This document shows positions 15,366-23,512 of a stretch of DNA of 32,258 nucleotides, in pieces. The DNA comes from Streptomyces hygroscopicus subsp. hygroscopicus (GTDB lineage Bacteria > Actinomycetota > Actinomycetes > Streptomycetales > Streptomycetaceae), in the NCBI RefSeq assembly GCF_001553455.1, contig NZ_BBOX01000039.1, forward strand, positions 1 to 32,258. Reading direction: 5' to 3'. Within the stretch, counting starts at the first letter, position 1. Each line of letters opens with the position of its first letter. Made by a program: the position numbers and the translations under genes. A model generated the notes under the pieces. That model had not been told where the DNA came from and did not search any database. It was given only the letters and a program-made list of their open reading frames with translations.

Positions 15366-16487
15366 ATGCGTCCGCCGTCGGCACGTTTTCTCATGGTGAG
15401 CGCCGGGATGGGGGCCGGACACGACGCGGTCGCCGCCGAGCTGGCGCGCAGGCTGGAGGGCCTGGGCCAGGAGGCCGGCCGGGTGGATGTGCTGGGGCTG
15501 CTGCCGGACGGGATCGGGGCCGGGCTGCGTGCGTTCTACCGGACGGCCGTCCGCCGTGCCCCGGTGGTGTACGAGGGGATCTACCGGGTGTTCTTCCGGC
15601 CCGGCAGAGGCCCCCGGCCGGGCAGCGCGCCGCTGGCCGCGCTCGCCGAGGACCGGCTGCTGGCCCTGGTGGAGCGGGAGCGGCCGGACGTCGTCGTGCC
15701 GGTGTTCCACCTGGCCGCGCAGCTGACCGGCAGGCTCCGGGCGCGCGGTGCGCTGCGGGTGCCCAGTGCGGTGGTGGTGACCGATTTCGCGGTGCACCGC
15801 CAGTGGCTGCACCCGGGCAACGATCTGCATCTGTGCGTCACCCCGGAGGCCGCCGGCACGGTGCGCCGGGCGCTGGGCCGTCCGTCGGTGGCCACCGGGC
15901 CGGTGGTGGCGGAGCGCTTCCTCGCCCCGGCGCCGGGGGCGGCTCGGTGGCGGCGGCGCTTCGGGGCGTACGCGCCGGGAAGGCCGCCGGTGCTGGTGTC
16001 CGTGGGGGCGTGGGGCGCCGGTACGCGGGTGGCGGACACGGCGCGGCTGCTGTCCGGGGCCGGGTATCTGCCGGTGGTGCTGTGCGGCCGGGACGAGCGG
16101 CTGCGCGACCGGCTGTCGCGCCTGCCGGAGGTGGTCGCGCTCGGGTGGGAGCGGGACCTGCCCGGTCTGCTGACCGCCGTACGGGCCGTGGTGGACAACG
16201 CGGCCGGTCAGACCGCGCTGGAGGCGCTGGCCGCCGGGGTGCCCGTGGTCGGCTACCGCCCCATCCCGGGCCATGGCCGCGACGGGGTCCGGCGGATGGC
16301 CGCGCTGGGGCTCTCGGACCACGCGCGGGACGCGTGGGAGCTGCTGCGGCTGCTCGATGTGCTCACCGAGCCCTCCGCGCCACGGGAACGCCGGATCGCG
16401 GCGGGCCGCCGGCTGTTCACCGCCGACGCCGCCGCCCGGCTGACCGAGGCGGTCGCCCGGACGGCGGCGCCGGGAGGAGCGCGGTGA
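15366..16487 (+). CDS. MGDG-synthase-like glycosyltransferase (GT28 type)
   Basis: A 373-residue glycosyltransferase. The N-terminal part has the MGDG synthase motif FLMVSAGMGAGHDAVAAELA and DVLGLLP, then a region for the lipid acceptor (YRTAVRRAPVVYEGIYRVFF). A VVTDFAVHRQWLHPG block follows at about 135. The C-terminal half binds the nucleotide sugar: VLVSVGAWGAGTR, ALGWERDLPGLL, and DNAAGQTALEALAAGVPVV. It should transfer a sugar from UDP-sugar to a diacylglycerol-like lipid at the membrane surface. ATG 15366 has GGAGGT four bases upstream; GTG 15324 is in frame but poorly placed. It is divergent from the SDR-DMT-deacetylase operon, suggesting one glycolipid pathway. Confidence 0.92.
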   Translation: MRPPSARFLMVSAGMGAGHDAVAAELARRLEGLGQEAGRVDVLGLLPDGIGAGLRAFYRTAVRRAPVVYEGIYRVFFRPGRGPRPGSAPLAALAEDRLLALVERERPDVVVPVFHLAAQLTGRLRARGALRVPSAVVVTDFAVHRQWLHPGNDLHLCVTPEAAGTVRRALGRPSVATGPVVAERFLAPAPGAARWRRRFGAYAPGRPPVLVSVGAWGAGTRVADTARLLSGAGYLPVVLCGRDERLRDRLSRLPEVVALGWERDLPGLLTAVRAVVDNAAGQTALEALAAGVPVVGYRPIPGHGRDGVRRMAALGLSDHARDAWELLRLLDVLTEPSAPRERRIAAGRRLFTADAAARLTEAVARTAAPGGAR

Positions 16488-16570
16488 GCGGGGGCCCTGT
16501 CCGGTGGACCGTCATGGGCCGCCCGTGACGCCCGGCACGCGCCCCCGGCCACCGCCGGGGTCCGCGCACC

Positions 16571-16795
16571 GGACACCACGGACGTCCCGGCTGCAACTGG
16601 GGGGCTGCCCCGACGCCCGCACACCACGGACATCCCGGCCACCACCGAAAAGCACCCCACACCCGACACCCGCAGGCTCCCCACAACCACGGGGGGCTGC
16701 CCCGACACCCGCACACCACGGACACCCCACCCACCACCGAGGACTTCCCCAACACCCGACACCACAGACACCCCGGCCACCACCGAAAAGCACCC
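16571..16795. repeat. Imperfect ~46-48 bp tandem repeats, intergenic
   Basis: This region holds about five degenerate units. ACACCACGGACRTCCC-like segments occur at 16573, 16621, 16713 and 16759, and CCACCACCGAAAAGCACC segments at about 16640 and 16778. A GGGGGGCTGCCCCGACRCCCGC block occurs twice (ending at 16620 and 16712). No coding potential that I trust is seen on either strand. The region separates the glycosyltransferase from the convergent binding-protein gene. Confidence 0.65.
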
Positions 16796-16836
16796 GGCGC
16801 CGGACGCCCGCGGGATGCGCGGGTGTCCGGCGCCGA
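16796..16836. terminator. Hairpin terminator
   Basis: An 18-bp stem with one G-T mismatch (16796-16813 and 16819-16836, CGGCGCCGGACGCCCGCG and complement) with a 5-base loop. It lies at the end of the repeat region between two convergent genes and is likely to work in both directions, especially for read-through from the glycosyltransferase. Confidence 0.65.
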
Positions 16837-16874
16837 GGTCACGGACGGGGAGCGCCACCAGGCAGGTCCCGGGA

Positions 16875-16913
16875 CCCGGGAGCCCCGGGACGCTTCCGCC
16901 CGGGGCTCCCGGG
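16875..16913. terminator. Hairpin terminator of the ABC importer operon
   Basis: A perfect 15-bp stem (CCCGGGAGCCCCGGG at 16875-16889, complement at 16899-16913) with a 9-base loop. It starts 26 bases past the stop of the minus-strand binding-protein gene, so it most likely ends that operon. Confidence 0.75.
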
Positions 16914-16939
16914 CCGGGGCGTCTCCGGCTCAGCCGCCC

Positions 16940-17971
16940 TCACCGGGCGGCCTTCTTGACGAACTCGGTGGTGTAGGTCTTCCCCAGGTCCACCGTGGCG
17001 TTCTTCAGGTTGGGGTTGAACGCCTTGAGAACGCGCTCGACGGTCGCCGGGCCGTCCGCGGGCATCACACCGTCCTTGGTGAACATCGGCAGGGTGCTCT
17101 TGATGGCCTCCGTGTAGAGCTTCGCGCCGCCCTGCGCGTAGTCACCGGGCATCTTGGCGGCGATGTCCTCGGCCGAGTGGCTGGACATCCAGGTGAGGGT
17201 CTTCACGAAGGCGTTGGCCAGCTTCTGCACCGTCTCCTTGTGGCCGTTCACCCAGTCGGTGTTCATGTAGAGGGAGGAAGAGGGGTACAGGCCGCCGAGC
17301 GCCTTCCTGGACCCCTCGGGGGTGCGCATGTCGATCAGGACCTTGCCGATCTTCTGGTCCACGATCTGGGCGACGGTCGGATCGGTCGTCATACCGCCCT
17401 GGATGGAGCCCTGCTTGAGGGCCGAGATGAACGTCTGGCCCGCCCCGACCGCCACCGGCGTGAACTCGCTGGTCTTCACTCCGCTGTCGACCGCGAGGTA
17501 TTTGGTCAGGAAGTCCGTGGAGGAGCCCAGACCGGTGACACCGAGCTTCTTGCCCTTGAAGTCCTTGGGGGACTTCACCTCGTCCGCCGCCTTGTTGGAG
17601 ACCACCTCGACCTCACCGGGTGCCTGGGCGAGCTGGACGACGGACTCCACCTGCTTGCCCTTGACCTGGAGATCGAGGGTGTGGTCGTAGAAGCCGACGA
17701 CGCCCTGGACGTCGCCCGCGACCAGTGAGGTGGTGGCCTGCACCCCGGCGGGCTCGGTGAGCAGCTGGACGTCGAGCCCCTCTTCCTTGAAGTAGCCCAG
17801 CCGCTGGGTGAGCATCGCGGGCAGGTAGATGACCTTGTCCAGGCCACCCACCATGATCTTGACCTTGCCGTCCTTGCCACCGGAGGCGCCGGAGTCGCCG
17901 CAGGCGGTGAGGGTGGTGAGAGCGAGCGCCGCGGCGACCGCGGCCGCGGAGAACTTGGCAGAGCTGCGCAT
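16940..17971 (-). CDS. ABC transporter substrate-binding lipoprotein, NMT1/SsuA/TauA type
   Basis: A 343-residue lipoprotein: signal peptide, lipobox LTAC ending at Cys24, then a periplasmic-binding fold. VMVGGLDKVIYLPAMLTQR-like opening (residues 38-58), GYFKEEGLDVQLL, ATTSLVAGDVQGVVGFYDHT and SPKDFKGKKLGVTGLGSSTD are typical of the nitrate/sulfonate/taurine/pyrimidine group. The substrate cannot be read from the sequence. It is the last gene of an ATPase-permease-binding protein operon and is separated from the permease by G-rich repeats. AAGGA lies about 8 bases before the ATG. The adjacent CitA/CitB-type two-component system hints at an organic anion. Confidence 0.92.
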   Translation of the reverse strand: MRSSAKFSAAAVAAALALTTLTACGDSGASGGKDGKVKIMVGGLDKVIYLPAMLTQRLGYFKEEGLDVQLLTEPAGVQATTSLVAGDVQGVVGFYDHTLDLQVKGKQVESVVQLAQAPGEVEVVSNKAADEVKSPKDFKGKKLGVTGLGSSTDFLTKYLAVDSGVKTSEFTPVAVGAGQTFISALKQGSIQGGMTTDPTVAQIVDQKIGKVLIDMRTPEGSRKALGGLYPSSSLYMNTDWVNGHKETVQKLANAFVKTLTWMSSHSAEDIAAKMPGDYAQGGAKLYTEAIKSTLPMFTKDGVMPADGPATVERVLKAFNPNLKNATVDLGKTYTTEFVKKAAR

Positions 17972-17990
17972 GGGTCACGTCCTTGTGAGC

Positions 17991-18101
17991 GGTGGGTGAG
18001 GCGGAGTACGGGGGGGCGGGAAGGGGGCGGTGGGTGAGGCGGAGTGCGGGGGCGGGAAGGGGGCGCGGCAGGTGAGGCGGAGCGCGGAGCGGGAGAGGGG
18101 C
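17991..18101. repeat. 36-38 bp G-rich tandem repeats between permease and binding protein genes
   Basis: Three copies of GGTGGGTGAGGCGGAGTRCGGGGG...GCGGGAAGGGGGC (17991, 18029, 18065), the third degenerate. On the transcribed minus strand the RNA is C-rich. The repeat fills most of the 136-bp gap inside the importer operon and may change the relative expression of the binding protein; that is speculative. Confidence 0.7.
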
Positions 18102-18107
18102 GGTGGG

Positions 18108-18980
18108 TCAGCGGTCGGAGCCGGGCTGGGCGGGCTTCCAGCGGAAGAGCCGCTTCTCCAGGAAGGTCAGGAGACCCTCGGCGAGCAGGGCCACCACCGC
18201 GAGGATCACCATGGCCGCGTAGACACCGGCCGCGTTGAAGGTGCCCTGCGAGGAGGACACCAGCAGGCCGAGCCCCTTGGTGGCGCCGATGTACTCGCCG
18301 ACGATGGCGCCGATGAGGGCGAACCCGAAGCTGACGTGCAGGCTGGTGAAGATCCATGAGGTGGCGGAGGGGATCACCACCTGGAGGGTGACCTGACGGT
18401 TGCTCGCGCCGAGGATCCGGGAGTTGGCCACCAGGTTGCGGTCGACCTCCCGCGCGCCCTGGAAGGCGTTGAAGAAGACGGGGAAGAAGACCAGGACGAC
18501 GGCCGAGGCGACCTTCGAGGCCGGTCCGAGCCCGAACCAGATGAGGAAGATGGGCGCGAGCACGATGCGCGGCAGTGCGTTGAGCACCTTGATGTACGGG
18601 CCGAGCACATCGGCGAGGAAGGCGATCCGGCCGAACGCGATCCCCAGGACCACACCGGCCACCACGCCGATGCCCCAGCCCAGGAGCGCCTCGTAGAGCG
18701 TGTACCAGACCTGCTCCCACAGCGAGCCCTGCGCGGTGCCGTGCAGCGCCCACTGCCTGAGCTGGTCCCAGATCTTCGAGGGCATGGAGAAGTTGAAGGG
18801 ATCGATGACGGCGGCGCGGGCCAGCCATTCCCACAGCCCGATGACGGCGAGGAGCACCAGCGCGCGGGTGGTCTGGACGAGGATCGCGCGGTTGCGGGCG
18901 GCGCGGGCGCGGGCCCTGGAGCGGTCCGACCCGGGGGTCTTGCCGAGGGCGGGGGCGGCCGTGGTGACGGTCTCAGGCAT
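18108..18980 (-). CDS. ABC transporter permease, NitT/TauT (SsuC) type
   Basis: A 290-residue inner-membrane permease with about six hydrophobic segments. The EAA loop region reads ANSRILGASNRQVTLQVVIPSA. The first segment VLLAVIGLWEWLARAAVI follows a basic N-terminal tail of about 30 residues. The ATG at 18980 overlaps the end of the ATPase gene by 8 bases, indicating coupled translation. It forms a homodimeric channel with the ATPase encoded upstream and the lipoprotein encoded downstream. A GTG at 18989 is a possible alternative start. Confidence 0.93.
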   Translation of the reverse strand: MPETVTTAAPALGKTPGSDRSRARARAARNRAILVQTTRALVLLAVIGLWEWLARAAVIDPFNFSMPSKIWDQLRQWALHGTAQGSLWEQVWYTLYEALLGWGIGVVAGVVLGIAFGRIAFLADVLGPYIKVLNALPRIVLAPIFLIWFGLGPASKVASAVVLVFFPVFFNAFQGAREVDRNLVANSRILGASNRQVTLQVVIPSATSWIFTSLHVSFGFALIGAIVGEYIGATKGLGLLVSSSQGTFNAAGVYAAMVILAVVALLAEGLLTFLEKRLFRWKPAQPGSDR

Positions 18981-19785
18981 GGACGGCACCCCGCTCCCGG
19001 GTGATGCGGACCTCTTCGCCGAGCGAGGACCAGATCTCCCGGTAGATCTCCACGAACCGGGACTCCAGCCGCACCGACTCGACCTTGCGGGGCCGGGGCA
19101 GATCGATCTCGAAGACCTCCTTGACGGTGGCCGGTCCGGCCGTCATCACCACGACCTTGTCGGCGAGCGCGATGGACTCCTCCAGGTCGTGGGTGACGAA
19201 GACGACGCACGCGCCGGTGCCCGCCCACAGTTCCAGCAGTTCGTCCGACATCAGCGCCCGGGTCTGCACGTCCAGCGCCGAGAACGGCTCGTCCATCAGC
19301 AGGATCTCGGGGTCGTTGACGAAGGTCGCGGCGAGCGCCACGCGCTTGCGCTGACCACCCGACAGCTGGTGCGGGTAGCGGTCCTCGAAGGCGGAGAGGC
19401 CGACCCGGGCCAGCCACTCCCGGGCCCGTTCCTTCGCCTCGGCCTTGGGCACGCCACGGAACCGGGGGCCGGCCATCACGTTCGACAGCACGCTGCGCCA
19501 GGGGAACACCGCGTCCTGCTGGAAGACGAAGCCGACGTTGGAGGCGATGCCGCGGACCGGTTCGCCGGCCACCAGCACCTCGCCCTCGGTGGGCTCCTCC
19601 AACCCGCTGACCAGTGTCAGTGTCGTGGACTTTCCGCACCCGGTGGGCCCCACGACGGCGACGAACTCACCGTGCCCGACGGTCAGGTCGAGATCCCTGA
19701 CCGCGGTGTGGAGGGCCCCGGACGGCGTCCGGAACGCCTTGCTCGTTGCCCGCAGCTCGATGGCGGGGCTGGTGTGGCTGCTCAT
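18973..19785 (-). CDS. ABC transporter ATP-binding protein, NitT/TauT (SsuB) type
   Basis: A 270-residue cytoplasmic ATPase. Walker A GPTGCGKSTTL is near residue 44. The Q-loop FVFQQDAVFPWRSV, signature LSGGQRKRVALA, Walker B ILLMDEPFSALD and the switch histidine in VTHDLEES follow. The VFPWRSV sequence after the Q-loop is typical of sulfonate/nitrate/taurine importers. ATG 19785 has no clear binding site, so a leaderless message is possible. It is first in the three-gene importer operon and divergent from the histidine kinase gene, with a 244-bp gap. Confidence 0.93.
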   Translation of the reverse strand: MSSHTSPAIELRATSKAFRTPSGALHTAVRDLDLTVGHGEFVAVVGPTGCGKSTTLTLVSGLEEPTEGEVLVAGEPVRGIASNVGFVFQQDAVFPWRSVLSNVMAGPRFRGVPKAEAKERAREWLARVGLSAFEDRYPHQLSGGQRKRVALAATFVNDPEILLMDEPFSALDVQTRALMSDELLELWAGTGACVVFVTHDLEESIALADKVVVMTAGPATVKEVFEIDLPRPRKVESVRLESRFVEIYREIWSSLGEEVRITRERGAVHA

Positions 19786-19861
19786 GGCCGGGAGGCTAGG
19801 AGTGACCCGGGCCACGGCGGCAGTCTTCTGAGCACAACCCGCTCTTGCGCTCACAAACCCC

Positions 19862-19879
19862 GTTTTGCTCGTTTTGCTC
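19862..19879. promoter_or_regulatory. Direct repeat in the importer / two-component divergent region
   Basis: GTTTTGCTC occurs twice in tandem (19862-19870, 19871-19879) and related GCTCTTGCGCTC lies just upstream (19840-19851). The segment is AT-rich for this DNA and sits 77 bases upstream of the ATPase gene and about 150 upstream of the kinase gene. It may be a binding site for the CitB-type response regulator; inference only. Confidence 0.35.
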
Positions 19880-20029
19880 GCACCCGGACAACGAAAACGC
19901 CACGGAGGCTGTGCACGGGCCCCGGGCACCTTTACGGTGCGTTCACAGCACCATAAACGGAGGAATTACTACCGCTCGCGCTCCGGACGCCACGAGACCG
20001 GCCGGAAGACCGCAGACAGGGGGCCCACC

Positions 20030-21718
20030 ATGCGTATCCGATGGCCCCGGCGTGTCTCCGGGCAGGTGCTCGCCGCGCAGCTGGCCATCACCGCCGGGGT
20101 GATGGTGCTGGCCACCGCGCTGTTCCTGGCCCCGCTCAGCTCGGAGATCGACAGCCAGGCGATGCACCAGGCGCTGGCCATCGCCCAGACCACCGCGGCC
20201 GATCCGGACATCGCGCGGGACCTCACCGCGACCGAGCCCACCCCCACCGGTCCGGTGCAGCGGGCGGCCGAGCGGATCCGCCGGGCCACCGGCGCGCTGT
20301 ACATCGTGGTGATGGATTCCCGGGGCGTGCGCTGGTCGCACACCACCGCCGCGCGGATCGGCGAACACGTCTCCACCGATCCGCGCGAGGCGCTCTCCGG
20401 CCGGGAGATCATGCAGATCGACGTGGGCACGCTCGGCCGTTCGGCCCGTGCCAAGGTGCCGCTGCGCACCGGGGGCGGGCGGATCGTCGGCGCGGTGTCG
20501 GTGGGCATCGGCTACGGAAGTGTGCGCGGCCGGCTGCTGGCGGCGGTGCCCCGGCTGCTGCTGTACGCGGGCGCGGCGCTCGGCGTGGGCGTGCTGGCCG
20601 CGATCGCCGTCTCGCGCCGACTGCGCCGCCGTACCCACGGTGTCGCGTTCGCCGACATCTCGGCGCTGCTCGACGAGCGGGAGGCGATGCTGCACGGCAT
20701 CCGCGAGGGGGTCGTGGCCTTCGACCGGCAGGGCCGGATCCGTCTGGTCAACGACGAGGCCGGACGGCTGCTCGGGATCCGTCCGGACGCCACCGGCCGC
20801 ACCCTGGAGGAGTCACTGCCGCCCGGCCGCACCACCGATGTGCTGGCGGGTCGGGTCGACGGGGCGGATCTGCTGACCGTCAGCGGCGGCCGGGTGCTGG
20901 TCGCCAACCGCATGCCGACCAAGGACGGCGGCGCGGTGGCGACCCTGCGCGACCGTACCGAGCTGGAGTTGCTGGGCCGGGAGCTGGACAGCACCCGGGG
21001 GCTGCTGGACGCGCTGCGCGCCCAGGACCACGAACACGCCAACCGGCTGCACACCCTGCTCGGGCTGCTGGAGCTGGGACTCCACGAGCGGGCGGCGCAG
21101 TTCGTGGCCGAGCTCACCAACGCCCGCCGCGCCTCGGCCGAGCAGATCTCCGAACGGGTGCCCGATCCGCTGCTGTCGGCGCTGCTGGTCGGCAAGTCGG
21201 CCATCGTGGCCGAGCGCGGGGTCGCCCTGCGCATCTCGCCCGCGACGCTGCTGACCGGGCGGGTGGTCGATCCGCGCGATCTGGTGACCGTGCTCGGCAA
21301 CCTCATCGACAACGCGCTGGAGGCGGTGGCCGCACACCCCTCCCCCACCCCGTTCATCGAGGTCGAGCTGAGAGCCGAGGGCACCACCGCGGTGCTGCGG
21401 GTGAGCGATACCGGTCCGGGCGTGCCACCCGGGATGCGCGATCTGATCTTCACCGAGGGCTGGTCCACCAAAGGGCCCGCCCTCCCCCGCTCTCCGGACG
21501 CCGGCCCCGATGCCCGCGCAGGGTCCGCCGTGGTGTCATCGCGTGGCCGGGGTATCGGACTGGCCCTGGTGCGGCGGCTCGCCGAGCGGTACGGAGGCAT
21601 GGCCCGGGTCACCGCCCGGGCGGGTGGCGGCGCGGTGTTCACCGTCGTCCTGCCCGAGGCCCTCACCAGGGACGACACACCCACTCATGAGTTCACCGCA
21701 GCAGGAGAGTCACGATGA
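20030..21718 (+). CDS. Sensor histidine kinase, CitA/DcuS family
   Basis: A 562-residue membrane kinase. A first membrane helix (about 13-35), an extracytoplasmic PAS-like sensor (about 36-170), a second helix (about 175-197), a cytoplasmic PAS domain (about 212-320) and a CitA-type kinase core. The histidine box RAQDHEHANRLHTLLGLLELG has the likely phosphorylated His334; the family form is HEFMNKLH. Asn428 (LIDNALE), the DTGPGV loop (D460) and GRGIGLALV follow. CitA-type kinases sense citrate or C4-dicarboxylates. ATG 20030 has AGGGGG upstream. The response regulator gene overlaps its stop (ATGA), and the importer operon is divergent. Confidence 0.93.
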   Translation: MRIRWPRRVSGQVLAAQLAITAGVMVLATALFLAPLSSEIDSQAMHQALAIAQTTAADPDIARDLTATEPTPTGPVQRAAERIRRATGALYIVVMDSRGVRWSHTTAARIGEHVSTDPREALSGREIMQIDVGTLGRSARAKVPLRTGGGRIVGAVSVGIGYGSVRGRLLAAVPRLLLYAGAALGVGVLAAIAVSRRLRRRTHGVAFADISALLDEREAMLHGIREGVVAFDRQGRIRLVNDEAGRLLGIRPDATGRTLEESLPPGRTTDVLAGRVDGADLLTVSGGRVLVANRMPTKDGGAVATLRDRTELELLGRELDSTRGLLDALRAQDHEHANRLHTLLGLLELGLHERAAQFVAELTNARRASAEQISERVPDPLLSALLVGKSAIVAERGVALRISPATLLTGRVVDPRDLVTVLGNLIDNALEAVAAHPSPTPFIEVELRAEGTTAVLRVSDTGPGVPPGMRDLIFTEGWSTKGPALPRSPDAGPDARAGSAVVSSRGRGIGLALVRRLAERYGGMARVTARAGGGAVFTVVLPEALTRDDTPTHEFTAAGESR

Positions 21719-22407
21719 TCGACGTTCTTGTCGTGGACGACGACTTCCACGTCGCCGAGATCAACGCTGCGTATGTGGCCCAGGTGCCCGGCTACCGGGT
21801 CGCCGCCCGTGCCCATACCGCCGCCCAGGCCCTCGCGACCCTGGAGCGCACCCCGGTCGACCTGGTCCTGCTCGACCACTACCTGCCGGACGAGACCGGG
21901 CTGACGCTGGTGCGGCGGATGCGCCAGCTCGGCCACCACGCCGACGTCATCATGGTGACGGCGGCCTGTGATGTGGCCACCGTCCAGGCCGCCATGCGCC
22001 ACGGCGCACTGCAGTACCTGGTCAAGCCGTTCAGCTTCGCCGGACTGCGCGCCAAGCTGGACGGCTACGCGGGGCTGCGCCGCACCCTCGAAGGCGTCGG
22101 CGGGCGCGGCGAGACCGGCCAGGAGAGAGTGGACCGGATCTTCGGCGCCTTCGCAGCCGCCGACACCTCCGGCCCCGCCCTCCCCAAAGGCCACTCCGCA
22201 CCCACCGTCGACCTCATACGCCGGGTCCTGGACAAGGCCGACCAGCCGCTCTCCGCCCACGAAGTGGCGGAGCGCACCGGTATCAGCCGCTCCACGGCCC
22301 AGCGCTATCTGAAGTACCTCGAGCATGCCGGCCGCATCAGCCTCACCCTCAAGTACGGGGACACCGGCCGTCCCGAACACCGCTACACATGGGTGGCGGT
22401 GAACTGA
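21715..22407 (+). CDS. Response regulator, CitB/DcuR family
   Basis: A 230-residue cytoplasmic regulator. Receiver domain about 1-120: acidic pocket VVDDD (8-10), phosphorylated Asp54 (LLDHYLP), Thr82 and Lys104 (VKPF). A linker follows, then a CitB-type winged helix at about 165-230 (PLSAHEVAERTGISRSTAQRYLKYLEHAGRISL). It is translationally coupled to the kinase gene. The likely targets are the divergent importer operon and perhaps itself. Only 8 bases separate its end from the convergent histone-like gene. Confidence 0.94.
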   Translation: MIDVLVVDDDFHVAEINAAYVAQVPGYRVAARAHTAAQALATLERTPVDLVLLDHYLPDETGLTLVRRMRQLGHHADVIMVTAACDVATVQAAMRHGALQYLVKPFSFAGLRAKLDGYAGLRRTLEGVGGRGETGQERVDRIFGAFAAADTSGPALPKGHSAPTVDLIRRVLDKADQPLSAHEVAERTGISRSTAQRYLKYLEHAGRISLTLKYGDTGRPEHRYTWVAVN

Positions 22408-22415
22408 CGGAGCTG

Positions 22416-23213
22416 TCAGCTCGTGGCCGTGGCCTCGTACAGGCCACGGCCGGAGCGCTGGGCCCGGTCCGAGGAGCGCAGCCGCTCCAGGGTGTTGCGC
22501 ACCGAGTTCACGTTGGTGCGGGTCTCGTCGCGCCCCAGGGCCTGGTTGACCTCGGAGGCCCGCATGGGGCGGCCGGCCTTGCGCAGCGCGGCGAGCACGC
22601 TGTCGGCGAGCCCCGTGGAGCGCTCGGAGGTGGTGGCCGTCTCCTTGGCGGCCTTCTCCGCCGGCTTCTCGGCCGCCTTGGCGGTCTTGGCCGTCTTGGC
22701 GGTGGCCTTGGTGGCGGCCTTGGTGGCCTTCACCGTGGCCTTGGGAGCCTTGGCCGCCGTCTTCGCGGCGGTCTTCTTGGCGGCGGTCTTCTTGGCCGCC
22801 GCCTTGGTGGCCCGTCCGGTGGCCGGAGCCTTGGCCGCCTTGCCCCGGCTGCGCTGACGGCCGATGGCGGCCTTGCGCGTGGTGGCGGCGTCGCCGGTGG
22901 CGTCCGTCTCCTCGGCGGACTCCGGCTCCGCCTCGGCGGTGGCCCCGGCCACCGGCTCCGTGGCCGGCTCGGCCGGGGTGGCCTCGGCCGCCGGCTCGGC
23001 CACCGCCACCGGGGTTCCGTCGGCCTGCGCCGGCACCGCGGAGGTGGAGAGGGCCTGAAGGCTGCTCAGCGCGGTGCTGACCGCCTCCAGCCGCTTGGTG
23101 ACGGCCTCCAAATCACCCTTGAGTGCCTCCTGTTGCCTCTGGAGCTGAGGGAGTTCGGCCTCCAGCACCTCGATGGTCGATCCCACACTGCTGTCCGCGC
23201 TCAACGCGTTCAC
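22416..23213 (-). CDS. Histone-H1-like Lys/Ala-rich protein with winged-helix domain
   Basis: A 265-residue protein with three parts. Residues about 10-60 form a predicted coiled coil (TIEVLEAELPQLQRQQEALK). A Pro/Ala/Glu stretch and then a Lys/Ala-rich region with KKTAAKKTAAKTAAKAPKA-type repeats (about 125-190) resemble histone H1 tails. The C-terminal 70 residues look like a winged helix (LADSVLAALRKAGRPMRASEVNQAL). I infer a nucleoid-associated DNA-binding protein that may oligomerise. GTG 23213 follows GGGGACGAAGTGAA. The repeats make the DNA itself repetitive around 22640-22830. No signal peptide. Exact role unknown. Confidence 0.85.
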   Translation of the reverse strand: MNALSADSSVGSTIEVLEAELPQLQRQQEALKGDLEAVTKRLEAVSTALSSLQALSTSAVPAQADGTPVAVAEPAAEATPAEPATEPVAGATAEAEPESAEETDATGDAATTRKAAIGRQRSRGKAAKAPATGRATKAAAKKTAAKKTAAKTAAKAPKATVKATKAATKATAKTAKTAKAAEKPAEKAAKETATTSERSTGLADSVLAALRKAGRPMRASEVNQALGRDETRTNVNSVRNTLERLRSSDRAQRSGRGLYEATATS

Positions 23214-23512
23214 TTCACTTCGTCCCCTTTCTGGGCGTCTGCGCCCATCGCAGCAGCGATTATGCCTGCTGTCAGAAGTGTGCGGTGCCCTGTGTGCCAC
23301 TACGCAAAACAACTACGCGTGTCCCAGCACCCCGTGAGAGGCCAACTTTCGGCGAAGAAACACACCTGCCACACCGCACCCACACGGCCGAAGTCATCCG
23401 GAAGGGTGGCGGCGCATGCACGGTGGCGACGCGTCAGACCCCCGTTTGCTCCGGTGTTCTGACCCGGGTGGTAGAAACACCGTACCGGTCCGGGGAAACG
23501 GAAGGCGGGACG

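Noticed and set aside
12618..16322. A 1234-residue minus-strand open frame
   Set aside because: Only its last 272 codons encode a protein (the deacetylase); the rest overlaps the transporter, SDR and glycosyltransferase genes in other frames and is Arg/Pro/Gly-rich.
14015..16528. An 837-residue plus-strand open frame
   Set aside because: It is antisense or out of frame to three well-recognised genes and has no domain; high GC gives long false frames.
16512..16793. Repetitive peptide (GCWG/WWPGCPWC repeats) read on the minus strand
   Set aside because: It arises from the intergenic DNA repeats; there is no start signal and the composition (Trp/Cys/Gly) is implausible for this genome.
22640..22830. 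Non-coding tandem repeat
   Set aside because: The repetition is explained by Lys/Ala codons of the histone-like protein.
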